Source of the DNA: Arenicola marina
Lineage: Eukaryota > Annelida > Polychaeta > Arenicolidae
Length of the DNA: 64,000 bases
NCBI GenBank assembly: GCA_964019135.1
Contig: OZ025258.1
Location: forward strand, 9,629,961-9,693,960
Reading direction: 5' to 3'
The translations under genes and the position numbers were made by a program. The notes beneath the pieces were generated by a model. The model worked only from the letters and a program-made list of their open reading frames with translations. It was not told the DNA's origin and did no database searches. Every line of letters starts with the position of its first letter. Position 1 is the first letter of the stretch. Shown here one piece after another: positions 33,757-48,700 of the stretch.

Positions 33757-36700
33757 GTACGTGTTGACATCTCTGGAGCCCGAGCCGCTTTTGTTTCTGT
33801 CCTAAGTTAATGGGTAAAAAACCCACCCCGTCCGAATGCAATAGGGAATGAATGTATTTCCAGTCACATCTGTCTTGCTACGGACGCTGCTTGGTGAGGT
33901 TGTAAGGGTGTTAATACTCGTTTAACCGGCTGATCATGACCATGTCCAGTCTATGCGGAGCCAAATGGAACACGGCAGAATATAGCGTACTCCGCTTAAT
34001 TGCCAGGGCCCGGTTGCACGACGACCCCGTAATATGCCCCCGTAAGTCTATTTACGGGTACCCGTAAGTGGGGTTTGCGGGGTCCGTAAAGTTACGTTAC
34101 GTCGGTTGCACGAAACCACTTACGCGCTCCCGTAAACTTTTTGGCGCGTTAGGATATTTACAGGGCCCGTAAGATCCGACAATGCACCGCGGTTTGAAGG
34201 TTTCTTTCCGTCTTTTCATTTTAGAACATGTAACGTATATATATAGTTATTTGTCTGACATATGTAGTTATGTCTACATTTATATTTATTCTCAAAAATC
34301 CTGAAAGTGTATAGGGGCAGAATAAAGCAAATTATAAGGACAACCTTTTGATGTCTGGAGTAATTTGTTTAGGAATCAAAGATCGTATAGTACCTTACAT
34401 AATCTCAGAAACCATCGCGTCTCTGGCTCGACTGCTGAACGGAATATGTGCACTATGCCTGCCTTAGATCTATCAGTAACAAAGTTCCTGTAAAATGCGT
34501 CGCTCCGATTTCCTGAACTTTCAGCATTTTATATTATTGTTAAGAAGAGTTGGCAAGTTAAATTTGATAGCAATCGAATGGGTAGTGACCCCCACCCACT
34601 TGCTGACAAAGCCAAGTGATGCGCGTGAGTTGCACCAAAGAACTTGTATAAATTCTTTGGGTGCACTCATGATGCTTGCAACATGGTATCGTTTATTTCT
34701 TTATTGACGTCATATAGCCATGGATGCACACACTGACCGGGCGGGTGAACAAACTGTCACTATTAAATTTATTTGGTAGCCTATATTTGGCTAAATGTAG
34801 GCTAATGACAATGTTACAAATACAAAATGTTATCCCGACTGACCCAGTGGCAGTGGGTTCGTCATATGTCTGTATCTGTTTAGACTTGCCCGCTTTGTCT
34901 TCTGCCAGCCTGCGGAGGTCAGGTGAATCAGATCATGTGGATTAAATCGGCAAATGTAAGTGACACTGTTTTAGCTCTGACATCAAAAAGACGAACACAA
35001 TGGTTGCAAATGCGGACAGCAACTTTTAATTTCGAAAGCAATGTTATTTCATAAGATATTATGCATGTTATGGTCCACTTGACCAGTATCGAGCCTAGCC
35101 CAGTGAACTTGACCCTTCTGACAACAAGCTGATAGGCAGAAGGGTCAAGCAATACACATGGTTACAAAAGTAGTAATGCATAACCAAGCTCACTTCGATG
35201 AATAATTGTCGATTATGACAACGAGCCTACCTCTTTAACTCGCCGCGACCCTCTTCTTTACACATTACTTGGACCCTAGGATGCAATCATTTTAAAGTTT
35301 GCTCTCTATTACTTGCACATGAATGATATTTTCATCGGTTGTTAACGGCTTTGCTCTCTGACGCTTCAAATTTGACCAGGCAATAAAACAGATATCATCC
35401 GCATGGGGGCGCCGCTAGTTGCGTCAAAAACGCAGGCACGACTATAGACCCACAACGAGAATTAGTGGCGCCGCCATACGGAAGCTGTCGGGTGTATTAC
35501 CTGATGTCAACAAACGAGCCGCGGCAACCGCCTAGAAAAATTTGAAGCGGCACGGAGGGAAACCGTTAACGACCGACGAAAATATCAGAAGTAGCAAGAA
35601 GTAGAGAACAAACTTTAAAATGAATGCATCCTATGGTCCCAGTAATGTCTAAAGAAGAGGGTCGAGCCGATTAGGAGAGGTAGGTTCGTCGTCATAATCG
35701 ACAATCATTCATCGAAGCGAGCTGGGTGATGCAATGCTACTGTTTTGACCGTGTGTATGGCATGGCCCTTACACCCCCGTTAGGGTTGAGGTCGTGAGGG
35801 CCATGCGTCAGGGCTATATCGAGCCGCAGTCTACATATTTACGAGTGGTCTATCGGCCACGTAAAGTTACGAGCTGGGCGGCCCTCATGTAAAACTTACG
35901 CGCCCTTCGTGCAACCCACGTAAAATTTTACGGGTAGCTTACGTGTAGCTTACGGGCTCGTAACTACTTACGGGGTCGTCGTGCAACCGGGCCCAGATCT
36001 GTTTGTCAGCCAAATAGTTGCGATTATTTGAAGTTGCAATCATTCGAAGATGCAATCATCCGAAGTTGCGATTATCCGAAGTTGCGATTATCTAAAGTTG
36101 CGATTAACCGAAGTTGCGATTATCCGAAGTTGCGTTTATTATTATTTATATCTACTCAATCGATCAAAATGTCTGGTGCTTGAAGTCTGTACAGCCGACG
36201 GCAGCATCTCATATGTTAACATGTCATGTAGGTAAAAGCTAAAACGGCGAGCGCAACTATTTTCGAATTGAAAAAGTTGTATTATTCTAGAATAAAGTAC
36301 CGAGTTATCTGGCTGTATCTAGGAAGAACATGGCAAGCGTCGCAGATTTCTAGTGCAGCTCATCTATAACACTTGCTATATCTATTCATAATGTATAACT
36401 CAAGAAGATTGGTACTCGGAAAGGTAAGGAAAACTATTGGAGTTTAAATCTGTCATTGAGGTGGCTATACTGCAGGTCAAAGCAAATGGAAATGTTCGCA
36501 GGTCTGTACGTTAATTCAGATAACAACAATTGCGGATTGAAATGATGAGTGATTAAATATTGAGCATGGTCATATGATCATATTAAAACAAAACTGGCAT
36601 GCAACGACTACAGGGCAAGCCAATATACTATCCAAAGGGTCACTGGCGGATTGAGTTACACTGCATTACACTTCATTACACTTCATTACACTTCATTACA

Positions 36701-39700
36701 CTTCATACGTTAACAATATATGCATTTGTTTTGTATTTAAACATCATTTATTTAACGAGGTTCCCCTGAAAAGGGTTGCCATCTGGCAGGGTCACGTCAA
36801 AATCTGGATTGAATGGTTACGTTATCATGATGTCCCATAAATGTATCATATTCAACATGAACCAAATTAGACTAAATGGATAAAACCTTGAAAGTGAGAG
36901 AAAGTTAAACATCTATCTTTTCATGCCGGATAGATATCTCACATCTTTCTAGGATCTCACATTTTTCACATGGTAGAAGTACTTGACCAATATGCCATTA
37001 ATATTGATGATACATCCCAAGTAAAAATGAAAACACCACTTAACAACATGGGTATGTGGCACTTAATACCAGATATGTGTCAGATTTGAGTCAGGCCAAA
37101 ATGGTAACTTTGAAAAAAAAATGTTTATATAGACAATATATAGGAAATATATGAAACACTCAGATTTTAAAAAGATCATATTATGCGATTCGAGGTTTTA
37201 AAGAGGAAATTCGAAAAAGCATTTAAAATTGTGACAATTTTTAGAGTTTATTTTTTTTTATTATTAATATTTTTCACCAGATCTTTTGTTTTTATTTGTG
37301 ACGCAACCTACATTCTATAAAACATAACAGGAATTTGTATAGGCAATGCCGGCTTTTCGATTGCATAGATAAAAATATGTTTAAACTAAAAGCGCCAGGG
37401 TCACTGACAACTGACACTGACACAGTGATGGTCTGTGTGTCTGACACAGTCACGGCGTGTGTCTAACACAGTGACAGCCCGAGAGGGTGACAATGAGTCA
37501 CACATACCACACTGACAGGGGTGGCAGTGCAGCCAGTTCAACAGTTGTCAGCAGACAGACGAACAGTTGCCAGGGTGCGAAAGCAGGTCAAGAAAACTTG
37601 CCAATGGCGTAGAATTACCACTTTTTATTACAAGCAGTTTAAGTCATCTGGTGCGGCAAGCCTAGCAGACGACCAGCCATTTTGATAAGCGGGGACACGC
37701 ATACTTTACGACGGGCGTTCCGTTTACGGGGAGCGAGTGTGGACGCGAACCAGTCAGTCAAAACGGAACGTCAGTTGCAGGTCGGGCACCAGTCTAATAG
37801 TGCACAATCCAAGCGCTCTCTGCTGGGAGAGTGGCAAGGAATCTTTAGCGCGGCGCTAACTAAGACTTCGCTTGCGCTCGCTATTACGTCTCACATAACA
37901 GCGAGGAACAAACAACTAAGGAATTTAAACATGCCACACATTGCTCAATGCCAATCACTAAAATTGACTAAAAGAATAACAACGCATGTGGCTGGTGTTT
38001 GTTGGTGTAGACTGTTAATGCGGCGATAACAACACAGCTATAAAGGTGTGATAATTTGCGATTAACCGAAGTTGCGATTAACCGAATTTGTTAACATGGG
38101 ACATGTTATGTAACACAAGGAGAGAGGCAAGAGTTAGTGTATTCCTTCGATTGGGACGATATTGGCAAATCGGGCTGAGGGAGGTAGCGACAAGCAATAG
38201 CACGCGAAATACAAATGATTTAATTATGAGAACACAGATATGCAGTCTATAAATCTGTAAATATCGTAAAGAAAAATTATACCATTTTGACAATTTATGT
38301 TAACCTCCCGGCGACTAACCGTCTTTCAGGGAGTAAAACACCTTGACAGTCGTTATTGATAATGAAACAGCTTGTCAGTTTAATAGATTCTGGGCTAAAT
38401 ATCGTTGCTGTAACTGGCTGGATTATTTTCACCTTTGCTATTGTATTAAAATAGAGGAATAGAGGAATATCTTTTTTGATCTCCGCGTTTGGCATCCAGG
38501 AATTCTTGGAGATTTTTGACTGGCTGTTGGCAATTTGTGGGGATCGTTATCCGTACAAATTCATGGTTCAACGCGAAGACCCTTTCCCTACTGACCGCGA
38601 TCCGTTATAGCAGTCTGTAAATTCCTCGATATTCACAGGGTGTATCCATCGCCTTTCGCAGACGGACGGATGCCACCAATATCCCCCACTCATGCATACA
38701 CATATTATGATAATTCCGTACTTGCTTCATCTCGCTCATGTCATGTTGTTCATACACAGTAATTTCTTGAATAAATTAACGTCGTTATTTTCTCATTTCC
38801 GGGTTGCAGGACTTCTGGCCAACGCGCTTAATGGCATCGTGCTTTACGTGTGCTACGCCAAGCGGAAGTCACTCAAACTTCTGGAACTCTACATTCTGCT
38901 GCTGGCCATCTGTGACGTCATCATGGCGGACGCGGGCTTCGTGATGCCTATCTCGGCGTTGTTCATGCATCATTGGGCTTTTGGAGACAGCGGTAGGTGG
39001 CGCTGGTGGTGGGGTGTCGTAACTTCTGTTGGTGTTCCGTGTATGCCGTGGTGGGGGTGGAGTACCTAATACATCGCTGGGTTTGTGGGGGAGGGGGTGG
39101 GGGGTGCGGGGTGGGGGGGCCGCGGTAGAGGTCCCCCATTTTGACCGCCAAAATCCCCTCGGTCGGGACGTATTACCGCCAAAATCCGCTCGGTCGGGGC
39201 GTATTACCGTCAAAATCCGCTCGGAAGGGGTATTTTTCCGTTCTTAGGCACCAGGGCACCCATAGACCCCCCACTCCTCACACGCACCGTGTATCAGCTT
39301 CTTCAGCCTCATACATCATACATGCATTCTTGACAGCAGTTGCTAATTTAACACTTTTGTTTAGTACGGCAGAATTTGTTCTTTCACTTTTCGTTTATTG
39401 ACTTGTATAGGGCTACACAGTTCTCGTGATCGGGCCGCGAGATTTTAGTTTTGGGGACAAACAAACACACGTGCTTCATGTTGAAGTATAGGCAGCTATA
39501 AGTCAATTTTTGGCCAGGTTTATTCTAAAGCCTATGAGTCCCATTTCACTAAACATGGCTGTGAGAGGTATACGTTAAAATATTTGGAATCGATAAAATG
39601 CAGAACTTTCGGAATATGCAAGGAAAAATCCGTCTTCTGAACTCTGAGTTCTCCAAACAGCGAGTGACGTCACAATCTCACGTGCCTCCGCGGTAACAAA

Positions 39701-42700
39701 AATGGAGAGAGCAAGTGATCGACTTAACCATTCCGGTGTCAAAATGTAACAAGTAAGTAGCAAGTCACTGATGCGTCATTAGAGGAAACCACATGGGAAA
39801 TTGTAAAATAAGACCAGTTGGGTGTTTTTGTTTCACTTTTGGATCACGAAAAGACAAAGTTTCTTCATTCTTTGCAAGTTTCTGTTTGAAGCGTTGCGCC
39901 AACGTTGTCACCGGGGAGAATCCGTGTGACGTCATAATGCCTCGTTTTCGTAGGAAAGGCAAAAAAACGTTACTTTCTCAGCCGTGTTGTCCCGTCGTAA
40001 CAAATATTCGTCATTGTGATGGCGCAAATGAATGAAAAATATGTCGTCTATCCGTTTTGTGCAGCTATATTTCTTAGATATTCTTAATCATATCGCTAGG
40101 CCTTCCGCAATGGACCCACCCCTCGGCACCTGGCTCTTCCGCAGGTAGTCTGGTTCCCTGTCTCTGTCTTTGCGTAACATATACGTCACGGCTACGGCAC
40201 AGATGGTCAGGCTACCCGTGTGCGCAGAGATTTAAACTCGTTCCGAACACGTGCTTCGTTTCTTTGTCCCCAAAATAAGTAAACCGGAAGTCTTGGCGAA
40301 TGAAACTTATTATAGCCCTATTACAGAGAAATTTAGTAATACTATGAAGTATTTATAGACATCGCTTATTGTCTTCATTACGAAAGTGTGGTCACGAAGT
40401 ATCCTTTACAATTGGTTGGTTGGTTGGTTGCATATTCAGGACGCTTTAACCACTTTTGGTCATATTGCGTCAATGGGAGAAAGATGGGAGAGTGGAGCCA
40501 TGTCCCCCGGGGTAAGCCTCTACTCGTAGCGAAAAAAGTCATGGGATCTTTATCCTGCGTGACGTCACTTGACGTCATTTGACGATCACGAACATGCTCA
40601 AGAGGGCTTCTATTTTTTTTATTGTACCTACTTATGAATTCGGATGCTGGTATAGCTATTCCTAACGTAGCTGAAAATGAAGCAAGCCTAGCATATCGTA
40701 GGAGCTCGTTAGCTCTGACGTCATTTTTGACGCACACTTATCCCCCCTCACCAACAAAGTTAGGCACGGCACAAGTTGTCCCTGAAGACGACGTATCACG
40801 TCAAATAAACCGAAGTAGCCATACTGCATAATAGCTGATTTAGAGCCTACGTAAGATGTGTGACGTCGTGACGCCATGGCGACGTCATGACGTGACGCAA
40901 ACAATAAGACCCAAAGATGTTGCCCAACAACCCAAAAATGTGTCTCAACACAGCGGCCCTTCAGATATGGCTTGACGAAATTGAAAAAAAAATGCTATAC
41001 TTCATCATTACGGATGCATGGAAAACACGTCGACCTACAAAAGGGCCCCAGAGGGGCTTTTTCGACACGGCGACACGGCTATTTTTAAAATCGACAACGC
41101 GACATTGGGGTTGTCTTAGAATCGACATGCGACATAAGACTTAGCGACACGCGACATGGACCTTTTCTTAAAATCGACACGCGACATGGCTACCCCCCCT
41201 CAGGGGCCCTTACAAAGGACACTGCGGTCGAAAGTAAGACGGTAAGAATGTTTTTCTTATCTGGAGATGTACGCTTTGTTCCTTGCCATTAGCCGCAAAG
41301 ATCTCAGCTATACCTTGTTTTTCCCATCTTTGACGATTTTTTCTACTTTAGCCACAATCTGTATGTTTTATCATTGGGCAACTGTTCCGTTACCATGGAA
41401 ACAGAATTGGAAAGCGAAACGGACACGTGTTTACAGTGTGCGTGCCCCAAGTCTCTTGTACTCGTCAACATCCTCAACCATGGTGAAGGAAAGTGAAATC
41501 GCCCAACCGGAAATACGTCATTTTGAATGAGGCTCGATTATCTCAATTGGGTTCCATGTTAAACATTTTCGACTACCGTCATTTACTCATGGGAGGTTGA
41601 TACCTGCCTATTCATCAAGTAAATCTATGCAGGCGCCAGTACTCTCAGCTCCAGTCAGGTACCAGACAACGCGATTGTTATAGCTACATTCTGGGTAAAC
41701 CAGGGTATGGGTTGGACAGAGAAGGGCGGAAAACAGGTAGCCTAAATTCACAGATGCTTCATAGAGAGGGCAGGAATTGGCTTCAGATACACCAGTGTCA
41801 TCAGTCACCAGGGAGGTTGGGGCTTATACATGGCGTCCGTGCTTCACGGCCGAACTAGTGCGCGACACTGCCAGAGCCATGAAATCTGCTTTCTTTTTGT
41901 GGTGAATTGCCTAGATTGTATTAAGACAAATTTCAATGTTATATTATTATGTCTTATATCTTCACGGCCGCGACCTAACAAGATAGATAAATTTCCGAAA
42001 AATTAAGGTGTAAAACATTGATACGAAAAATTACTCACCATCTATGGTGTACTAAAACAGACAGCCCCCCAAAATAATTATTTTTTCAGAAATTGGGGGT
42101 GTACCACAACATACGTAAATGACGTTATATACCGAAAAGTTACATATTTATGTCACCATGTGCACAGTTGATGACTCAAATTCATATTATCCACCCACGG
42201 CTGCAAAGCATTCGGTAATGGCTTGAATATGACGCCCGTGGGAACACTTGCTGGTAAACATCGACAAACATCGGCGGGTGCCAGTGAAAGGGGAATCCTT
42301 AACTCGTTACGTCATTCACAGGGGATTCCCCAATTTGTGATGTCATTCACAGGGGATTCCCCAATTTGTGACGTCATTCACAGGGTATTTCCCTGAGAAT
42401 GGCTGTTCGTTATAAAAGAATTAAGAAAAAGGCATCGAAAAAACTTGTAAATAGTTCAGAAAACATTCGTGTAGATCATAATTTTATCGGAGACCATTAT
42501 ATATAACCAGATTTATTAAAATGTAAACACAAGGCGCAAATTACTGATAATTGATGTGACATAAGCTGCGCCCAAAAAAACGATGTTTTTTTTTAATTTT
42601 TAAAAGTGGTTTGGTGTCAAGATTTTCATTTTTGATGAAATTATAGCCAATTTTGTGAAGTTGGTGATTTAGAATTTTGGCAAAAACTGTCCTGATTTTG

Positions 42701-45700
42701 CATAATTGCACTTTATTATTACCCTTCTGTTAATTGTTGTGGCTGCTATTTACATTTTTGAGCATCTCTCCTGTATGGCACTAGGTAGGTTTAAGCTTTC
42801 CAATGAGCTATTACTGATGATAATGACTTAATATTGAGCTGAATTGTAGCAAAATTACATATTCGTGGTAGGTGTCAAGTTTTAGTTATTTTGTGAAATA
42901 GGGGTATACTTGGAAAATGGAGAATCTGTTTTTAACCAGACGGTAAAGTATCCTAAAAAAGCACCAGAAGGTGTGTATTTGGGTATACTTTCATAAAATA
43001 ATAACTAACTATATAGTGACAGCATATTGGTGGAAGACACTTTGAACTTGTACTTTTCCGTATCAATAACTGCAGTCAGTAAACTTGGCGCACTACAGCC
43101 CGCTAGATACCCAATAATTGGGGTGGCCTGACAGTGTTGTCGACGGCCGAATTACAGATAACAATAAACCATAATTAGCAAAAATTGGGAAACAGCTATT
43201 GTTTTCGACAGATCGATTTATCTTGTTCAAAGTAGGTAATTGATGAACATATATCCACTGTTTGTTAGCATTATAATACTGAAGCATATGGATGATTTTA
43301 TGAGCAGATATGATTGAGCCACTTGAGCTCAATAATACTTTATTATTACTTATTAATTTATAATATTTAAATGAAAAAGTTAACAGACTGCATAAACTCT
43401 GCATAGAGTTTGCATAGAACATTCAAATAAATTTGATGAATTTGCAAATGTCATGAATAATAGTGGTCATCATAGAAAGTAGAAAGTTGATGATTATTAT
43501 AGCCTATTGTACTGTTATGTCCAGTTATATTTTAAATATAGTAAACTGCATGGTCTTGTCAAATAATGGAACACATTATAATATGTACCATAGCAACCGA
43601 GCAGAAGTCTGAATAAGTGATTATACAACACCAGTTTATTTATTATGACACACAGCATTTATTAACAAACCAAATTGTCTTGTGGCTCTTGTCTCAACAG
43701 TAGCTAAATGTAGGAGAAGCGACTAAAAGTAGCAACATGTACCATATATATTGATTATTAGTATCATTTTATTGTTATTTGTTATGATAATGCTGGTTGA
43801 ATGAAAATATATAGATAAACCCGCAAAAAATGTTTTATGTTACTCGTGGATTTATGTGCTACTTGATATTATGGATAAATTTCTTAGTTTGTAGTTCTCT
43901 TGTTTATTATTATATATCATATTATAGACCTTAGGACAACAGTATAAAAAAAATGTAATTTAATAAATTAAGTTGGACAACCTAAAAAGGATATCTTATA
44001 TCATTAAAGAGTTATGCTGCATTAATTTCAATTGAGACATCAATGCATTGCAGGTGAAAAGGCCACTTAATATATCTATAAAGAAATAGAAAAGTCTACA
44101 CTGCATTACAACCCTAAACAGAGGCACTATTTAAATAATATTGTTTCAGTTTGCAAATGTCAGAAACAATATTTGTCAACCAGGGATGAGTTATTGTATA
44201 ACAAATTTGATGGTTATTATATCCTATTAAGTATAATGTCCTATTTTTTATTTTGAAAGTTATGAATTGATCCTTTCTTTATTTAAATTGTCTAATACAA
44301 TATAGCAACTGAGAGGTCATAACTTTAGTTGAATGCAGGAGAATTAAGAGATGAAATTGACCTAACAAAATGTTAAATATATATTGATGATCCCTTTATT
44401 GGGATGTTTTATGTTTGTGCTGGTTAAATAAAAATGTCTCTATAGATAAACCAGCCGCAATTCTTAATATTACTGGATTCTTTATGCGTTAATTGTAATC
44501 AATATTTTTAATAGTTTCTGGTTCTCTTGTTTCTTTCAAACTTAATTGGACAACCTTAAAAGGAAGTGTATTTCTCATATTTTGTAGCTTCATATGTTGT
44601 ATAGATCTGCTACATATGAAATACTTGCAGGTTATAGCGAGCGCAAGCGAGCTCTTAAGGTAACATGCATGCATATTCAAAGTCCATTTCAAAGCATAGG
44701 CTTAGGACTTTCATTTCGCGTAACAACCCCCATGAGACGTTTTCGGATTCGGAGTAAATATCAGCTGTACATAAATATATTCAAGCAAAGAGAGGTCGAA
44801 GCCTATTATGTCATGTCTCTAATAATTAAATCAGCTGCCCCACAAAATTAACGAATTAATTATTCAATGTTAACACTGGATTTATACTTCAAATTAAAGT
44901 TTATTTATAAGCGACGGGCTAAATGTCTGTTGCCAAGCAGAGCGCTCTTGGTGACCGCTCATCGGCTGCTGTCATAGTGAGTAGTTGTGACGTCAAAATG
45001 TTATAAACGTGACGTCACAATGGGAGTTCCTAAGCAAACGAATGATATGCCACAAGCACGTGCATGGTATACGTCATGCCGCCAAAGATTCTGTATGGCA
45101 AGCCGAAGTGAGCTTAATTTTGAATATTAATCTAGATGTATCCTCTCGGAAGATACGAATTAATAAATATACGTTTGCATTATTTAGGTAGCACCTATCC
45201 ATATTATAATATACCATATGTTGTCAACGAAAACTAATATAATAGAAGCAAGTCCAGCGCCACATAGAAAGTTGGATTTATTATCATCATTTTTCTACAA
45301 TGTATGAGCAAAAAAGTAGTGAATCATGAAGACTTTACACTGAATTAATATTGATTCTGTTTACAATGCAGATTCTCGATGAAAATCTCCATGTATTTAA
45401 AGATGCCACAATTTTTAAATAATTTGTGTTTCCTTGTGTGTTTATGTCAAAAGTAGCAAAAGAATGTGTAATTTAATTAATCTATTTTTGTTAGCATATG
45501 TGTTAGGACCCGTTGAACTGAGGTATGACTGAAGCCAAATGCATACATATATATACTTCTTGGATAGTAAGTTTGCCGCACCAATTTAACTTAGAAATGC
45601 TACACAATTTGATCCAAACCATTTATAAGGTGATAAGCACATATAAGCTTGCTCACTCTGTGGAAATGGAAAACTTACAGTACTGGTCTAGTTGGTGGTT

Positions 45701-48700
45701 TTCATTAAACTGTTTGTCAAAATACCCATGGAAACCATGAATGTAAAAGAACTGAAGCAATTTAGAAAGACAATGTTAATATAATACATTTACAACGTTG
45801 TTGTTTTGAACTTTGCCTATTTGAATGGTAGTTGCATTCAGGATTGAAAAACTGTGATTTTGACAGCAAAGGCTGTCTATACATGTCACCCCATCACTCC
45901 AGATCAGTGTAAACATTGGGTAATAATCTAGCTGTTGTGCGCCTAGTTTACTGAACGTAGCCAATATGGTTGAAAATTATATATTCAAACTGTCATCTAC
46001 CAACATATCGACACGAAACGGTTAACAGTTCTTTATTTAAGACGCACGAAATACGAATTGCGACCCACCCCTTGCTCGCCGCGCCGACCGCGCAGCTTGC
46101 CTGGTTCCACGTCTTATGTCGTAACTATTATGACAGCCCTCTGCGCGTGGTATCCATTGTTACGCAGGGGGCGAGTCAGGCTGCGCACTGAAAAAAAAGC
46201 GCGTGTTCGTTTGGTTATCTCCAAACTGTCAGGCCGGATGTAGAACCCGCGAGAACTGACATGCCCTATTGTGGAGCCAAAAAAAAAAAATAGCGATGTT
46301 TATTCTGGTTCAAGCTATATATAGAGGAATATAGCGACCGGAAGTGACGCACTGATTAACAAACACGTAACTAAGGTGATAACGAATGTCACATTGGAGT
46401 GCCGACTGTAAAGTCGGATTAAGTTCGCGAGCGCCTTTGTAATAAGGATTTGAACATACAATACCCATGATATATTATACACATACTATATATGCTCAGG
46501 TGGGCGTCTGCTTTCCCTTTCTTCGCACACGATTTGCTGCAACATTGTACGTTTATTGCATGTAATATGCAATGATGCTCCCTACTCGATTACACAAACA
46601 TAGTTTACACGTATGAACACATTCATTGCATACGAACTGGCCACAGAACGGTATATGGTATAAATGTGACAAGATGTCGATGCTATACCAACAGTAAAAA
46701 GATACGCCAATCATATATTAATGAGTAAAAATACGTCTGTTTACAAACAAACGATATAAGATACGGGTAAGTCCGCAATGTAAAGTGGAATCAAATACGG
46801 AATACGTTTATCGAGGTTGAATTGAAGTATAACAGTTGTTCCTGCTGATGTAGTATTTCTTATTTGTATTTGATAATAAATCAGCATGCCCACCCTTCCG
46901 TTCCACTGTTCATGATAAGTTTCTTTACATAATTGTCCAGATTGTGATAACATTGTGAGTAGGACGAAGGCATAACGAATGAAGCCAGAAAGCTGGCGCC
47001 TGTCGTGCTGTTGACATATTCTCCTGGCACCGCTCAACCCTATCAAAGGCCTTCGGTAACGCTAAAAAATGCCAGATAAGACAACCATCTTTGTTTATGA
47101 TGGCTTCATCACACATGTGGTATACGCACCACTGATCATCAGTCAATATCTTTGATGGCGAGAAGTGTTTTGATAAAGAAGGTGTGAACACAAGGCTAGG
47201 ATAGCGTTTGGCTGTCAAGTTATGCTCGAGTTGTTACCACGTCAACATTCCCACCCCCCCCCACCCGCACCCCACTGCGAGTGTCGCGACGTTCAAGTCC
47301 CCAGTCACGATTCAATCCCGCGGAGCACACGGACGTATACGCCATTCAGCGCTAATAGAAGACTCACGTAGCGTTGCCAGGTGACTGACATCCGGGTTCT
47401 GAAACTTGCGGTCCGACGATGGCTTGTTCCCACGCCTCTAGGGATGTGTCCTTCGCCTTCTTCCTGGCGATGTTTGTCGTGGACATTATCGCCTTCGCGT
47501 GTCCCTACTGGATCATATCCGGAAACCTCCACAGCGGACTCTGGCAGTTGTGCTTCCAGGATAGTTGTGACTCCATGAAGAACCAGTCCGGGTCCTTCCT
47601 GGCCGTTCAGATCTTGGAGGGCGTGACTTTGACACTCGAGGTGGCGACTCTGTGCCTCTACCTGGCGTGGTACTGCGTCGGCCGGCGGAAGCGGAAGTCC
47701 CTGCGTGATGTCATCACTGCCGCCCTGGCGCTGTCCATCGCGGCGGGATCGTGTGGAGTGGTGGCCGTAGCGGTTTTCGGCGCGGATATGACGGATCTTC
47801 GGGATCTGGGCTGGGCGTGGGTCCTGGCCGTGGTGGCCAGCGGCGTCACCCTGGTCAACGGGGTGGTCACGCTGGCCGTGGTCTGCAGCGGCAGGCGGAC
47901 TGCAGGCGGCGCGGACACACAGGACTAGGGGCAGGCGAAGTAATCTGTGGGCGGCACGGACACACAGGTCTAGGGGCAGGCGGAGTAATCTGTGGGCGGC
48001 GTAAACACACGGGACTAGGGGCAGGCGGAGTAATCTGTGGGCGGCGTGGACCCACGGGACTAGGGGCTGGCGGAGTAATCTGTGGGCGGCGTGGACCCAC
48101 GGGACTAGGGGCTGGCGGAGTAATCTGTGGGCGGCGTGGACACACGGGACTAAGGGCTGGTGGAGTAATCTGTGGGCGGCGTGGACCCACGGGACTAGGG
48201 GCTGGCGGAGTAATCTGTGGCCGGCGCGGACACACGGGACTAGGGGCTGGCGGAGTAATCTGTGGGCGGCGCGGACACACGGGACTAGGGGCTGGCGGAG
48301 TAATCTGTGGGCGGCGTGGACCCACGGGACTAGGGGCTGGCGGAGTAATCTGTGGCCGGCGCGGACACACGGGACTAGGGGCTGGCGGAGTAATCTGTGG
48401 GCGGCGCGGACACACGGGACTAGGGGCTGGCGGAGTAATCTGTGGGCGGCGTGGACCCACGGGACTAGGGGCTGGCGGAGTACTCTGTCGGCGGCGTGGA
48501 CCCACGGGACCACGGGCTGGCGGAGTAATCTGTTGATTAACACATTATGGATTATTTTACTGGATTCTTTTTTTAACGATCTTTCTTTAACGTCGGCACC
48601 GGTTCCACTTGCAGTGATAAAAATATAGTCTTGACTATGACTTGAATATGTTTTATTAGTAGTAAGGCAGGAAGAGGATAAACTCACCGACTGATCGCTA

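Noticed and set aside
47751..48536. 261-codon and 212-codon frames over the 45-bp array
   Set aside because: Other frames of the same minisatellite; Gly/Pro-rich repeats with no domain.
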